A stretch of DNA of 64,000 bases from Eublepharis macularius (lineage: Eukaryota; Chordata; Lepidosauria; Squamata; Eublepharidae), in NCBI RefSeq assembly GCF_028583425.1, contig NC_072795.1, positions 8,083,001 to 8,147,000 of the forward strand. The letters run 5' to 3'. Below, in pieces: positions 41,138 to 52,360 of the stretch. The notes under the pieces are model-generated. The model was not told the DNA's origin and ran no database searches. It worked only from the letters and a program-made list of their open reading frames with translations. The position numbers and the translations under genes were made by a program. Numbering within the stretch: position 1 is the first letter of the stretch; the number at the start of each line of letters is the position of its first letter.

Positions 41138-41335
41138 AGTTTGATTCTGCCCTAGTAACCAGATCTCAGAAGCTAAGCAGGGTCAGCCTTGGTTAGTAAT
41201 TGGGTGGGGGACCTCCAGCAAAGACCAGGGTTGCAGAGGCAAGCAATGGCAAACTCCCTCTGTTAGTCTCTTGCCACGAAAACCCCAACGGGTCGCCATA
41301 CATCAGCTATGACTTGAGGGCAGGGTTTTTAATTT
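41138..41335 (+). repeat. 5S-rRNA-derived SINE
   Basis: Same family: AGATCTCAGAAGCTAAGCAG, GTTAGTAATTGGGTGGGGGA, then GAGGCAAGCAATGGCAAACT and the end GACTTGAGGGCAGGG. Confidence 0.8.
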
Positions 41336-41799
41336 TAAAGGGACAAAATACTCCCCCCCCCCCCGGCCACTTGGCATCTGTAGAACTATGGAATGGGAGG
41401 ACTTAATGGATGTAGCTTGCTGGAATGACATCTCGAACTGACTCTGTTTGGAAGCTTGAGGCTGAAGAAGTAGCTTTAGGCAGCCCTCTCCGTCCCTTCA
41501 CACCTGACCCAACTCAATAGGGGCTCCTTGGAACACCAAGGTGAGTAGAAATGCTGAAGGACTTGGCACAGGTTCGAAACCAGCTGCCCGTAGTGACCTT
41601 GTTGAAGGACTTGCTGAGTCATGCTCAGGCAACGCCCCGCAAGCTTTTGAGAACTCCTAGAAAACTCTTGTCCCTGACAACAACTCCTTCGTAATCCCGC
41701 TGCTATACAGACTTCCTGTCTGGATGCTTCCCCACTGCCACTGCTTAACAATCTGCCTCAAACAGCATCCAGCATCCTCTCCCTCTCCCTTGGCTCCTT

Positions 41800-41970
41800 T
41801 CGCACAGGCTGGGTGATGTGCTTTCAAAGTCAATGCACTTTAGCAACGGCTTGCAACAGGAAAATGCAACAGGAAAATGCAACAGGAAAATGCAACAGGA
41901 AAATGCAACAGGAAAATCCTGTTGCAAACGATTGCTAAAGTGCACTGTCCAGTGTGTATGGAAGCAGCCT
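41800..41970. repeat. Hairpin element with five 13-bp tandem units
   Basis: Arms at 41834-41860 and 41918-41944 are inverted copies (TGCACTTTAGCAACG with CGATTGCTAAAGTGCA). The loop is five exact units of GCAACAGGAAAAT at 41853-41917. It resembles small inverted-repeat elements; the outer limits are uncertain. Confidence 0.65.
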
Positions 41971-41974
41971 CCTC

Positions 41975-42350
41975 TCTCTACATTATGGGGGTTGGCACTG
42001 CCGGGGTTTCTGGCACCTGCGGCAACCCTCCTGCACGTGCGCGCTGTGCGCACGCGCATGCCACAGACTGCATGATGACGTCATCGTGCAGCGCAAGCTT
42101 GGGGCCTTCGCCAGTGGATGGCTGGGGTGGCAGGCGGAGGCAGGCTCCGCACACCGCCCCGGCAGCAGCTCGTGGCTGCTGCACCCGGCTGGGTGCATAT
42201 GGTGGCGGTGGCATGGGGCTGGCTGGCTGCAGCAGCTGCGTGCCAGCCACGCCAGCTCCGCAGCGCGCGCCTCCGCCCCCGACACCCACTCCGGTGCCTC
42301 TCCGGTGCCCTCGCGCCTGAGGCCACCGCCTACTTGGCCTCTATGGGCGC
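41975..42350. repeat. GC-rich repeat, probably family D
   Basis: It has GGTTGGCACTGCCGGGG and TGATGACGTCATCGTGCAGC. The palindromic TGACGTCA and the GC bias match family D elements at 32.6, 37.3 and 49.1 kb. Several overlapping open frames are GC-composition artefacts. Confidence 0.45.
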
Positions 42351-42388
42351 GCCGGCCTTGGGGATTGGAGTCAATATTAAAACCCAGA

Positions 42389-42560
42389 TCAAGATGGGTA
42401 GCCGTGTTAGTCGGTCTGTAGCAGTAGAAAAGAGCAAGAGTCCAGTAGCACCTATAAGACTAACAGAATTTGTGGTAGGGGAGGAGCTCATGAAAGCTCA
42501 TTCCCTACCACAAATTTTGCTAGTCTTATAGATGCTGCTGGACTCTTGCTCTTTTCTACT
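42389..42560. mobile_element. Foldback Penelope-like element, 13-bp TSD
   Basis: Bounded by ATTAAAACCCAGA at 42376-42388 and 42561-42573. The left half reads GGTAGCCGTGTTAGTC and onward in minus orientation; the right half is its inverted copy in plus orientation. The centre carries CATGAAAGCTCATTCCCTAC, a degenerate form of the GAAAGCTTATGC segment. No protein is encoded. Confidence 0.65.
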
Positions 42561-42964
42561 ATTAAAACCCAGAGAGGAAAAGGCCACATCCGGTTGGACA
42601 ATAATACGATCCTTTTGGTAACTGGAAAATAACGGATGTGTCCCTCCTCCACCATGTCCAGCACTTTGCTTCTGAATGACAGGATCTGTTAATGTACATT
42701 GCCCAGGTACCCAGATATGTTATGCAAGCTTTAAAATAACTGTGTCCTTGTATGGGAGTCTTTCTGGAGCAACTTCAGCGAAAAAATAATGAAGAAATAA
42801 AGGGCTTCGGAAACTGTAGCTGTAAACCAAACAGCATTAAATCAGTGTATTGTAAGTGCCTCAAAAATAGCATGGAAAAAGATGCATCAGTAAAAAGACA
42901 GGGGCTGTAGACTTTACTACTATGTGCTGTCTGTTGCTGCAAGTATGATCCTACTGGGTAGTCT

Positions 42965-43230
42965 CTATGTTAATAATAACAACAACAACAACATTTGATT
43001 TATATACCACCCTTCAGGACAACTTAATGCCCACTCAGAGCGGTTTACAAAGTATGTCATTATTATCCCCACAACAAAACACCCTGTGAGGTGGGTGGGG
43101 CTGAGAGAGCTCTGAGAGAGCTGTGACTGACCCAAGGTCACTCAGCTGGCTACAAGTGGAGGAGCAGGGAACCAAACCCGGCTCTCCAGATTAGAGTCCT
43201 GCTGCTCTTAACCACTACACTGAACTGTTG
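42965..43230 (-). repeat. tRNA-derived SINE (type 1)
   Basis: Near full length on the minus strand, with an AAC simple-repeat tail at 42973-42992, TTGTCCTGAAGGGTGGTATA and the box B region. A short internal repeat of GAGAGCTCTGAGAGAGCT marks local duplication. Confidence 0.8.
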
Positions 43231-43599
43231 TTTAATATGTCAGTCTTAGAATTGCTTAAACTCTGTTCCAGCATTTCTCCGACCCTGTATTGGATTTCTG
43301 CTGGTGTTAAATCTTAACAAATTTATCCTATTACATTGTTATATATTTGTTTATTTTATTGAATGTATAACCTGCTCTCATCGCAAGCGGGCTCAAAGCG
43401 GGTAACAACAATTTTTTTAAAAATCACATTTAAAATCCATTAAATATTTTAATTACATTAAAACATTAACCACAAAAATCAGTGCAAGAGGCAGCAACTT
43501 TTAACAGCAACCCATATACCGAACCCAATCTAATACAACCCTTGGTACGGCTGATGGTATGCCTGTTAGGTGGGTTGGCAGACAGGAGGGGGCTATACT

Positions 43600-44030
43600 A
43601 TTTTATTTATTTACTTTGCATTTCTATTCCGCCCTCCCCACGAAGGGCTCAGGGCAGATATTCTCCACTCAACAGGAGACTGGCAAAGAAAAGGAGCCCA
43701 CCCAGCCTCCAACCTCAACCATATGCCTGATGGAACATCTCTGTCTTACAGGCCCGGTGGAAAGATAGTAAATCCTGCCAGGCCCTGGTTTCCACCGACA
43801 GAGAGTTCCACCAGCTGGATACCAGGACTGAAAAGGGACTGGCCCTGGTTGACACCAGGCGGGCCTCCTTGGGGCCAGGAACCACCAACAGCTGTTTTTC
43901 AGTTGACCTATGAATCCTCTGGGGAACATATGGTGATAGGCGGTCCCACGATTGCGCCTTTGAAATTGACCGTCCTGGCTCACACTGTGTCACCCACCTT
44001 GAGTCTCAGTGAGAAAGGCGGACTATAAAT
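43600..44030 (-). repeat. L2/CR1-like LINE, two adjoining 3' pieces
   Basis: 43600-43655 carries a 3' tail (minus strand GGGGAGGGCGGAATAGAAAT). 43740-43985 matches the C-terminal region, with minus-strand residues such as STGPVRQRCSIR in a disrupted frame. 43990-44030 is a plus-oriented tail (CACCTTGAGTCTCAGTGAGA). Confidence 0.55.
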
Positions 44031-44367
44031 GACAAAAATTACATTGGTGATGCCTAAATCTAAATCTACCCACCTAAATCTACCCACCATTTTCACACCG
44101 CAGATTATGATGAAATGAAGGAAATAAGCACAATAGCGAATCATCGTCATGCGTCATTAGAGACCGTCACATTCAGAAACAAATGCACAGAGCGGCCTTA
44201 CTCTAACCGTCCTACCAGGCTGAAGTTGGCTCCCAGTTCCTTCTTCTCATTTCCTGTTTGCAAACCCAACCACAAATATTGGGGATAATTGAAAAGCTCT
44301 GTAACCCAAAGTAAATTTTGGACCACCACATTCCGTATACCCTGGGAACTGGGAACCATCTTCATCA

Positions 44368-44610
44368 TGAGAGCCAGTGTGGTGCAGGGGCTGCAGCATC
44401 AGTCTAGGATCTGGGAGTCCCGAGTTCAAATCCCCACTCTGCCACGGAAGGGTAACCTTGGGCCAGTCGCTCGCTCTCATCCTAGCCTAAGCGAGGCTTT
44501 TGTTGTGAGGATAAAATGGAGGGTATGGGGGAGAGCAACGTAGTTGTTCTGGGCAACCACTGAGGAGCCAAACGAGATAAAAATATCTAAATAAACAAAC
44601 AAACACTGTC
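44368..44610 (+). repeat. tRNA-derived SINE (type 2)
   Basis: Head AGAGCCAGTGTGGTGCAGGG, box B GAGTTCAAATCCCCACTCTG, then CCTTGGGCCAGTCGC and a tail with ATCTAAATAAACAAAC. Confidence 0.8.
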
Positions 44611-44861
44611 TCGCGCAGCTAACAGCAATGCGTTAGTACTTGGATACCTTTAGTGCCAGCCAGCGACTGGAAAACCTTTAAACAGAAATGCCTAAACTCC
44701 GGGCTCTTCTGAGCACAAACCATATGCTCCACCACTGAGCTATTGCCCACAGGAGGCTGAGTCAGCCATGGAAATTTCCCTTGGGAAGTTCAGTGGAAAT
44801 TTTGATGCCCTGTCCCAGTATGCCTTGCCATTATCTGGGGAGAAGAAAGAACTGTGTTCAA

Positions 44862-45309
44862 CAGGGGTCATTTCGTAGAAAAAGAGCTGGAGGAACGCTT
44901 TAGCACAACTCATTAGCATAACTCATTAGCATATGCCACACCCCCTGCCATCACTGGAAGTGTGTCATTAGCATAACTGATTTGCGTATGCCACACCCCC
45001 TGACATCACCTGTCCTGGCTGTTTTGGACCCAATCCTGGCCATTCAGGGCCGAAATTGGGCCCAAAATGGCAAAAAGGGGCTGAAAATGGTGGAAAAGGG
45101 GCCCAAAATGGTCAGGATCAGGCCACTGCTGAGCAGGAGAGTGATCCACCACCCGTCAGAAGCCCGATCTGGGCCGTTTCAGCCCCAATCCAGGCTGAAA
45201 CGGGCCCAAAATGGCTGAGAGTTAGGTGGGTGGGGCCACTTGTCATGTGACCTATTTGGGGAACTGCCGGAACTGCATTCCAGCGCGTTCCCCCTCAAAA
45301 TGAACCCTG
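44862..45309. mobile_element. hAT-type non-autonomous element (family B), perfect 8-bp TSD
   Basis: It starts CAGGGGTCATTTCGTAG and ends CTCAAAATGAACCCTG. Flanks GTGTTCAA at 44854-44861 and 45310-45317 are identical. The interior has repeated GGGCCCAAAATGG and TCATTAGCATA motifs. No transposase. Confidence 0.88.
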
Positions 45310-45317
45310 GTGTTCAA

Positions 45318-46075
45318 GGCCAGAATATAAACCACGTTGGAGGAGCAATTTTCTTGTTTGCTTGCCTTCCTCCTCCGGTGGCTTTGAGCCATTCCCTTCT
45401 CTAAAAGTATTCCTTGCCTGCAGGCTCCTTTGGCATCCTACCGACTCCAGTTCTATTTGTAGCAGGCTGTTATCTGGTGATCTGTAGGGAAATACAAGTA
45501 GATACTGCCTCAGGCAGGGTCTTTCCATAGACAACCTTCAGGTGCCTTCTCTTGCCCCTACAGGTGGAAAATCCAAGTGAGTATAAGAGAATTTATGTAG
45601 GACTTTTCCCCCTGTGGGGACAAAAATATTGTAAGAAGACCAAATGCAGTAGCTTTGCAAGACATGCCACGAACATTTATTGGCTGAATGCAGAACCAGC
45701 CATATATATTCAGTACACATTGCAAAGAGGTAGTTGTGTCTCAGAGGGAAACTACACAAGACGTCCGACATGTGAAGAACACGTATCGGATATCTCATGT
45801 AGTTTGGGTCTCAGCCTGTTTTATAATGTATGAGAAATTGTTTGGGGTCTTTTTCTTTCAAATTCAGACAAAGCAAGTTCCAAGCCCCCGAAATTAGGGC
45901 TCAATTGTGGCTGTGTGTTTGGCTCAGCTTCCCTCTACTTCTGTAACATCTTCTAAAACTTGGGCTGTGCATTAAGGCCAAGTTTCCCCAATCTTCACCA
46001 CATGGAATAAGGGCATGGAAATATAAAATGTCATGACACCAGGATTCAGACAAATTGCGTTCCGCTTCCAGGTGA
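45318..46075. other. Intergenic, nothing named
   Basis: Between two hAT-type insertions. Open frames are short with no known motif. Confidence 0.45.
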
Positions 46076-46083
46076 GGTATAGG

Positions 46084-46278
46084 CAGGGCTTTTTTTCAGC
46101 GGGGACGCAGTGGAACGGAGTTCCGGCACCTCTCGTGCCCGGTGGCCCCGCCCCCTGATCTCCAGACAGAGATCAGTTCCCCTGGAGGAAACGGCCATTT
46201 TGTAAGGGGGCCTGTGTGTTTCTCAATCATTTCCCTCTTGAGAGTTCCACCACCTCTTTTCCCAGAAAAAAAGCCCTG
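46084..46278. mobile_element. hAT-type non-autonomous element (family A), perfect 8-bp TSD
   Basis: It begins CAGGGCTTTTTTTC and ends CAGAAAAAAAGCCCTG, flanked by GGTATAGG at 46076-46083 and 46279-46286. An 8-bp duplication with CAGGG termini is the hAT pattern. No coding capacity. Confidence 0.8.
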
Positions 46279-46932
46279 GGTATAGGAATGCCAACACACA
46301 GGTGACTTTTTCATTGACAGGCATGTGTTTTGATATAAGAGTCTGGCTTGGCACCTGAGCACAAAACTTCCAAGCCCTTGTCACACAATGGCAGTTACTT
46401 TCTCACATGTCGACCGAGCCAAAAGGAGGAGCCAATGGAAACATGTTTCCCAACTGTAGCCATTTGTGCATAAACAACAGAGGCGGCAGCGTTTATGCAA
46501 TTCCCCAAGCTCGACCTTGCAGAGTAAACACCTATTATCCAGAGATTATAATGATAAAATTACAAAAGTTGGTAACATTTCCCATAGAGCGGTGGAACGG
46601 TAAACATTTATTAGGAAGGGAATTGATGTGCTACGGGCGGGAGATAAAGGGATAAACTACGTCAAGGGTAAGCTGGCTTAAATCTTGCACGGTCCACCTT
46701 TTCTTTTTTACTTCTCCTGGTTACAAAGCTGGAGAGCATGTGCAGAGGGCTGGATCCAAAGGTGCCACTGCAGAGCCTCCATTTCTTAAGCGTTCCCAAG
46801 GAGAAGAATTCCAGGGGAGTCCAGGGGCTGCAGCAGGAAAAAAGGGGGAAAGTCCCTTCAGCTTCACTCTACTTGCGGTGCTTTGGATCCAACCCACTAC
46901 TTTCTAACATGTACCTGGATCAGTGTTAATAA

Positions 46933-47366
46933 CAAGGGTCATTTCGTAGAAAAAGAGCTGGAGGAACTCATTAGCATAACTCATTAGCATATGCCTTGCC
47001 CCTTGCCATAAACAGAAGTATGTCATTAGCATAACTGATTGGCATATGCCACACCCCCTGACATCACCTATCCTGGCTGTTGGACCCAATCTTGGCCATT
47101 CAGGGCCGAAATTGGGCCCAAAATGGCCGCAAAGGGGCTGAAAATGGCCGCAAAGGGGCCCAAAATGGTCAGTATCGGGCTGCTGCTGAGTGGGAGAGTG
47201 ATCCACCACCCGTCAGAGGCCCGATCCGGCCCATTTCGTCCCCAATCCAGGCCGAAACGGGCCCAAAATGGCCGAGAGTCAGGTGGGTGGGGCCACCTGA
47301 CATGTGACCTCTTCGGGGAACTGCTGGAACTACGTTCCTGTGTGTTTCCCCTCAAAATGAGCCCTG
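46933..47366. mobile_element. hAT-type non-autonomous element (family B), perfect 8-bp TSD
   Basis: Same termini and interior as the 44.9-kb copy; flanked by GTTAATAA at 46925-46932 and 47367-47374. Confidence 0.88.
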
Positions 47367-47599
47367 GTTAATAATATGGCAGTTGGGAAAGAATTTGCAA
47401 CACGCTGTCCATTTCCAAGCTTTCCCATTCAGCCAGTGCTGCCCCAAGCTCAGCAAATACCAGAAACAGGCACTCTTGACCACGGCACACCACGCCTTGT
47501 TATAGGGAAATTGTTACAAGGAAAAGAACAGTGACATCACAGTGCACACAGAGAAAGGTATTGTGTAGAAGACTTTTGAAAAAACAGGTGACTTGCAAG

Positions 47600-48590
47600 A
47601 ACCCAAAGATCCTCTCTCAGTCCCTGCTCCCGGTGCCCCCTCCTGCAGAGGTAAGGCAGGTGGCAACCAGAGATAAGGCCTTTTCAGTAATGGCACCTTA
47701 CCTTTGGAATTCTCAACCTGGTGGGGCTTTCCTGACACCACCATCCTTTCTTTTAGGTGCCAGGCTAAAACATTTATCTTTATCCAAGCTTTTAGTTAAG
47801 GGGTTTCATCTTTTTTAATTGTTTTATGGTCTGCTCCTAACCTAAGGACCATTATCAACCAACATATCTTAAGGACTACTCACTCATTTACAAACCTGCC
47901 CAGCCACTGTGGTCATCTTCAAGTGTTCTTTGGGTGCCCTCACCATCTGAACCTGAGCGGCAGACAACTGTTGTGAGCCTGTGGGGGTAGGGACATGGGG
48001 AGCACAGTCAGCATGATGGCATTACATCACTCCCATGGAACATTGAGAAGTGACTTCACACCGCTCTGGGAATCACTGGAAACTCTATGGTAAACCATAG
48101 AGTTCCAAGCAATTCCTAGAGCAGTGTGAGAACTTCCTGGTTTTCTTAGGAAATGATGCAATGATGGTGATTTTTCAATTAATTTTTCTCCCATTGGCTG
48201 CTGGAGTGGTAGCGAGCAGCGGGGGTTGCTGGCAGAAGACCTAACAACCACCATAGTGGGGGACCTGGCTACACAGCCAAGAGAATGGCTTTTTGGTTGT
48301 GGCACCAAAATGATGGAAATCCCTCTTTAGGGAGATCCATCTGTCCCTCTACCCTTTTCTTCTGTCAGTGGGTGAAGGTGAACACTTCTTTTTCATCTGG
48401 TGTTCACTCATTGCGTATGTGTTTTTAACTGTGAATATGTTTTAATTGTTGTTTTTTAATTTTTATACTATGTATTTCCAACACTTGTTTTACTGTTTTT
48501 GATAGTTTATTGCCTTGGGGACCCTAAGCTTGGTGGAAAGGCAGCATAGAAATATTTTAAATAAAATAAATCAATTATCAAATGTCAATA
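47600..48590 (+). repeat. LINE fragments, L2/CR1-like, with 3' tails
   Basis: 47620-47830 encodes QVATRDKAFSVMAPYLWNSQ, the same block as in the 33.7-kb LINE. 48195-48590 is another C-terminal piece and a 3' end (ATTGCCTTGGGGACCCTAAG, then AAATAAAATAAATC). A third short tail lies at 48770-48845. Confidence 0.6.
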
Positions 48591-48994
48591 TCATTTTAGA
48601 CTGCCCTGTTTTATGTGGCTTTAGGCCCTGGCTGGCTTTTATTGATGTTTTTTTTTTCAGGACTGTCTTTTTTTACTTTACTTTACTTACTTACTAAAAA
48701 GTGGATTGTTTTATTAGTGTATTAGTAGTAGGCCTTCTTTATTGCTGTTCACTTGTTTTTTTTTTGTTTCAGTATATTAATTGTGAGCTGCCTACAGCAG
48801 GTCTGAAAAAGGCGTCATTCTGATTTTTTTCTAAATAAATAATTAGTTGCGTAATGCGCCCTTGTGTTCTTCTGTTTTTCTATTCACTTCATTTAAAATG
48901 TTCTACTTCTAGCAGCCAAATTTCCAGTGGCTTCCAATCTGCATGTCAAACGTTTTCAGTTCATTTCAGTTCACTGCTTGAATGTCCAACAGCA

Positions 48995-49672
48995 CTTCCA
49001 GCTCCGTGTTGGGAAATTCCTGGAGATCTGAGGGTAGAACCCAGGGACGGCAGGATTTGGGGAGGGGAGGGACCTCAGCAGAGTATAATACCATAAAGTC
49101 CACCCTACAAATCAGGCATCTTCTCCAGGGGAACCAATTATGGTTGCCAGCCCCCCCCCCGGAGGCGGGGATCCCCTGGTCCAACTCTTCACTCCCCACC
49201 CCCACTCACCTGGCTGGTGGGGGGAAAGGTGGGGGTGTGCTCCCAGGTGGTGCAGTGCACTTCCACGCACCACAGTGGGTTAATTTCAGCCCCAAACATG
49301 CCCGATTTGGCCTGAAACAGGCTGAAATCAGTCCTCTGTGGAGCTCAGTAGCACTCCAGGGCCCGTTGCGCTGTCCCTGCAGCACTCCTGTGCTCTGCAG
49401 AGGACCGTTTTTGGCCCGAAACAGGTCCAAATCAGCCCACTGCGGAGTTTGAGAGTACTCCCAGGGGCAGCATGTGTCCTGCACAATGAAGTGATGTCAT
49501 CGTGTAGTCCTGGGAGTGCGCGCGCACACGAGGACATCTCTAAGGTGGGTGCCAGGTCTTCCACCTCCCGCCCAGAGGATAAGGGGACCTGGCAACCCTA
49601 GAACCGATATTTGTAGTCTGGAGATCAATTGTAATCCTAGGAGATCTCCAGGCCCCATTTGGAAGTAGGCAG
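48995..49672. mobile_element. hAT-like element (family C) interrupted by family D
   Basis: Outer left part TTGGGAAATTCCTGGAGATC to GGGGAACCAAT; outer right part ATTTGTAGTCTGGAGATCAA to CCCATTTGGAAGTAGGCAGC. The gap is an inserted family D element at 49139-49600. Confidence 0.65.
49139..49600. mobile_element. GC-rich hAT-like element (family D), 8-bp TSD
   Basis: Flanked by GAACCAAT (49131-49138) and GAACCGAT (49601-49608), one mismatch. Ends TATGGTTGCCAG and CTGGCAACCCTA are inverted. It holds GAAGTGATGTCATCGTG like its relatives. Confidence 0.7.
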
Positions 49673-51102
49673 CCCTTGGGTCCAACCTGTATCCATAGTC
49701 GACAGCTACAATTTGGGTATCCATCTGGACACAGAATCGCATTTTTAAAAAAGTGTTCATTTTTTTTAAAAAAAATGTCTTGATAAACAATTCTAAACCT
49801 GCACTCTTGATTTAGACCAACATTTTTTGCAAGAATCAGAACTGCTTTCAGGAATGAAGTGGTCTACTGGAAAACAGCCAGGGCCTCTGGTTTACCTTCT
49901 GCTAATCATTGGACAATACGACCTTTTAATATCCATCTGCTTTCAACAGTTTAATAACATAAGAGTGCATTTCACGCCCACATTCCTATATTTTGTCAGG
50001 CAAGATACCTGCGGACCCATTTGATTATGACAGTAAAGGAAGAAAAATCCTTGTTTAGGGGTAACTGGCCCTAGATACTGCTGCTACCTGTAGCTCGGCA
50101 TCTGGTTGAACAATAACCAGGGTTTGAGAAATTAAGTGGTGTTTATATGTTTTCTTTGAACATCTGAGTCTCACAACGGAGGAATACGGATGCTGAAGGA
50201 ATACACATGCGGTTTTATTCGGTGCATTAGGCAAGCAAGCAGTGTGCCTGCCGGGACACGTACGATCAAGTTTAACGGGCTTTGGGTCAGGGCCAGGATT
50301 AAATCCAGCCTGGGGCGACAGGAGTCCTCGGTTGCCCTTGGCCGGGCCTGCAACTGCTTTTCAAGTACATTTGCAGAGCACTGGCAAGAGAGGGACAGGC
50401 GAGATGCAGCAACGTTTGGATCAAAGAAGACGCCGGACTTACCTAATAATCTGGGGGGAGGATTGCCACATTTCTTCTGAAATGACACCTGATATGTCAT
50501 TGGCAGGATTTCAACAGGGGAAGCTTCTCTCGGCACAGGGAGGAAATGAGGGGAACATTTCCTCTGTTGAGTTCCTTCCCACTGTTGAAAGCACAGGAGC
50601 CTAGTTAGCAATAAGATGGTGGCAAACTGTACAAGAGGATATTAATATTAACATCAAGATCAATGTTAATATTAATCAGGGCTCATTTCGAGGGGGAACG
50701 CCCAGGAACGCAGTTCCGGCAGTTCCCCAAAGAGGTCACATATCAGGTGGCCCCGCCCACCTGACTCTTGGCCATTTGGGCCCGTTTCAGCCTGGATTGG
50801 GGCTGAAAGAACCTAGATTGGGCCTCTGACGGGTGGTGGATCACTCTCCCGCTCAGCAGTGGCCCAATCCTGACCATTTTGGGCCCCTTTTCGGCCATTT
50901 TCAGCCCCCTTTTGCCATTTTGGGCCCAATTTCAGCCCTGAAGGGCCAGGATTGGGTCCAAAGCAGCCAGGCTAGGTGATGTCATGGGGTGTGGCATATG
51001 CTAATGAGTTATGCTAATGAGTTCTGCTCTTTTTCTACGAAATGACCCGATATTAATAATTAATATTAATATCCTCTTGCAGTTTGCCACCATCTTATTG
51101 CT
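49673..51102. other. Intergenic with an AT-rich palindrome interrupted by a hAT-type element
   Basis: 49673-50606 shows nothing that I can name. Arms 50607-50655 and about 51058-51102 are inverted copies (GCAATAAGATGGTGGCAAAC with GTTTGCCACCATCTTATTGC). Confidence 0.6.
50677..51049. mobile_element. hAT-type non-autonomous element (family B), reverse orientation, perfect 8-bp TSD
   Basis: It starts CAGGGCTCATTTCGAGG and ends TTCTACGAAATGACCCG; flanked by ATATTAAT at 50669-50676 and 51050-51057. It is inserted in the AT-rich loop of a palindrome. Confidence 0.88.
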
Positions 51103-51169
51103 AATATTAACATCAACATCAATAATATCAATATTACTATTATTAATATTAATAGTAATAATATTGTTA

Positions 51170-51735
51170 ATATTAATACTAACTGTGCTTATATATTACT
51201 CTTCTGGACAGATTAGTGCCTGCTCAGAGCAGTGAACCAAGGCAGTGTCAGTATTATCCCCACAATGCATCTGGGGAGCTGGGTTGAGAGGAGGGGCTTT
51301 CCCAAGGCAACATGGCAGTCGTGTGAGTCAAACTAGCAGAGTATTGATTCACAGCCCAACCACTTAGCCACTATGCTACAGCAGCTCACATACAATCTAC
51401 TTTCGTGGCAAAAGTAAGAAAACCATTTTTGGCATTTAAGCTTGCCCAAGAGCCATTAGGCTACACCTAAGGGGAAACCAATGGCACGAAACAATAATAC
51501 CAGTGTGCTCATATACCGCCCTTCTGGACAGATTAGTGTCCACTCAGAGAGGTGAACAAAGTCAGTGTTGTTATTATCCCCACAATACAGCTGGAGAGCT
51601 GGGCTGAGGGAAGTGGCTGACCCAAAGCCACCTACTGAGCTCATGGCAGGAGTGGTATTCGAACCAGCAGAGGGCTGTTGCGCATCCCAGCCACTTAAAC
51701 AGTATTGCTGTGTCACAACAATCAGCAATTCCACT
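51170..51735 (-). repeat. Two copies of a SINE variant related to type 1
   Basis: 51170-51380 and 51485-51725 share (minus strand) a tail of the form ACTCTGAG...CTAATCTGTCC with AGAAGGGCGGTATAT-like end and a head with box B GAATACCAC-like sequence. They are more alike to each other than to type 1, suggesting a subfamily. Confidence 0.55.
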
Positions 51736-51867
51736 AATGAAGGGGGGCGGGGATTGCAGGGAAGCTATCGCTCTGGGAAGCAGGTGAGATGTGATTTTCA
51801 TACCTCCAGTCTCCATATTCCTGTATCTCAAAAATTAGCTTCGGGTGAGAGCAGCATGTGTGTTAGA

Positions 51868-52015
51868 ATCAAAAAGAGTCCAGTAGCACCTTTAAGACTG
51901 ACCAACTTTACTGTAGCATAAGCTACAGTCTTAAAGGTGCTACTGGACTTAAAGGTGCTACTGGACTCTCTTCGTTTTGCTACTACTGATTAACACGGCT
52001 AACTCCTCTGGATCT
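51868..52015. mobile_element. Foldback Penelope-like element, 12-bp TSD
   Basis: Bounded by ATGTGTGTTAGA at 51856-51867 and 52016-52027. The left half is the minus-oriented tail up to TAGCATAAGCT; the right half is plus-oriented with part of the tail present twice, ending ACTCCTCTGGATCT. The hammerhead-like centre is missing at the junction. Confidence 0.65.
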
Positions 52016-52139
52016 ATGTGTGTTAGACTATCTTTTGTATTCTTTTTTGCTTCTGGTGCAACAAAGCCTAGTGCATTATACACCTCATCTGTTTCCTTCC
52101 CTTTGTCCAAAGAGTTCAAGGTGCCGTACATACAGTTAT

Positions 52140-52347
52140 CATAGTTATTTATTTATTTTGTTCATTAGCCTTTCTCCCCAATGGGGACTCCAAGTGGCTT
52201 ACATCATCCACCTCTCCTCCATTTTATCCTTATAACAACCCTGTAAGGTAGGTTAGGCTGAGAGTGTGTGACTGACCCAAGGTTATCCAGCAACCTTCCA
52301 TAGCAAAGTGGAGATTTGAACCTGGGACTCCCAGATCTTAGTCTAAC
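52140..52347 (-). repeat. tRNA-derived SINE (type 2)
   Basis: Minus strand: box B GGTTCAAATCTCC, then the CCTACCTTACAGGGTTG region and the tail CCCCATTGGGGAGAAAGGC. Confidence 0.75.
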
Positions 52348-52360
52348 CACTTGAGGCTAG

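Noticed and set aside
41853-41917. CRISPR-like array
   Set aside because: Exact adjacent 13-bp units without spacers in a vertebrate genome; a simple tandem repeat.
41877-42531. Overlapping long frames as genes
   Set aside because: They cover a GC-rich repeat and run on into a Penelope-like element; frames are open on both strands at once.
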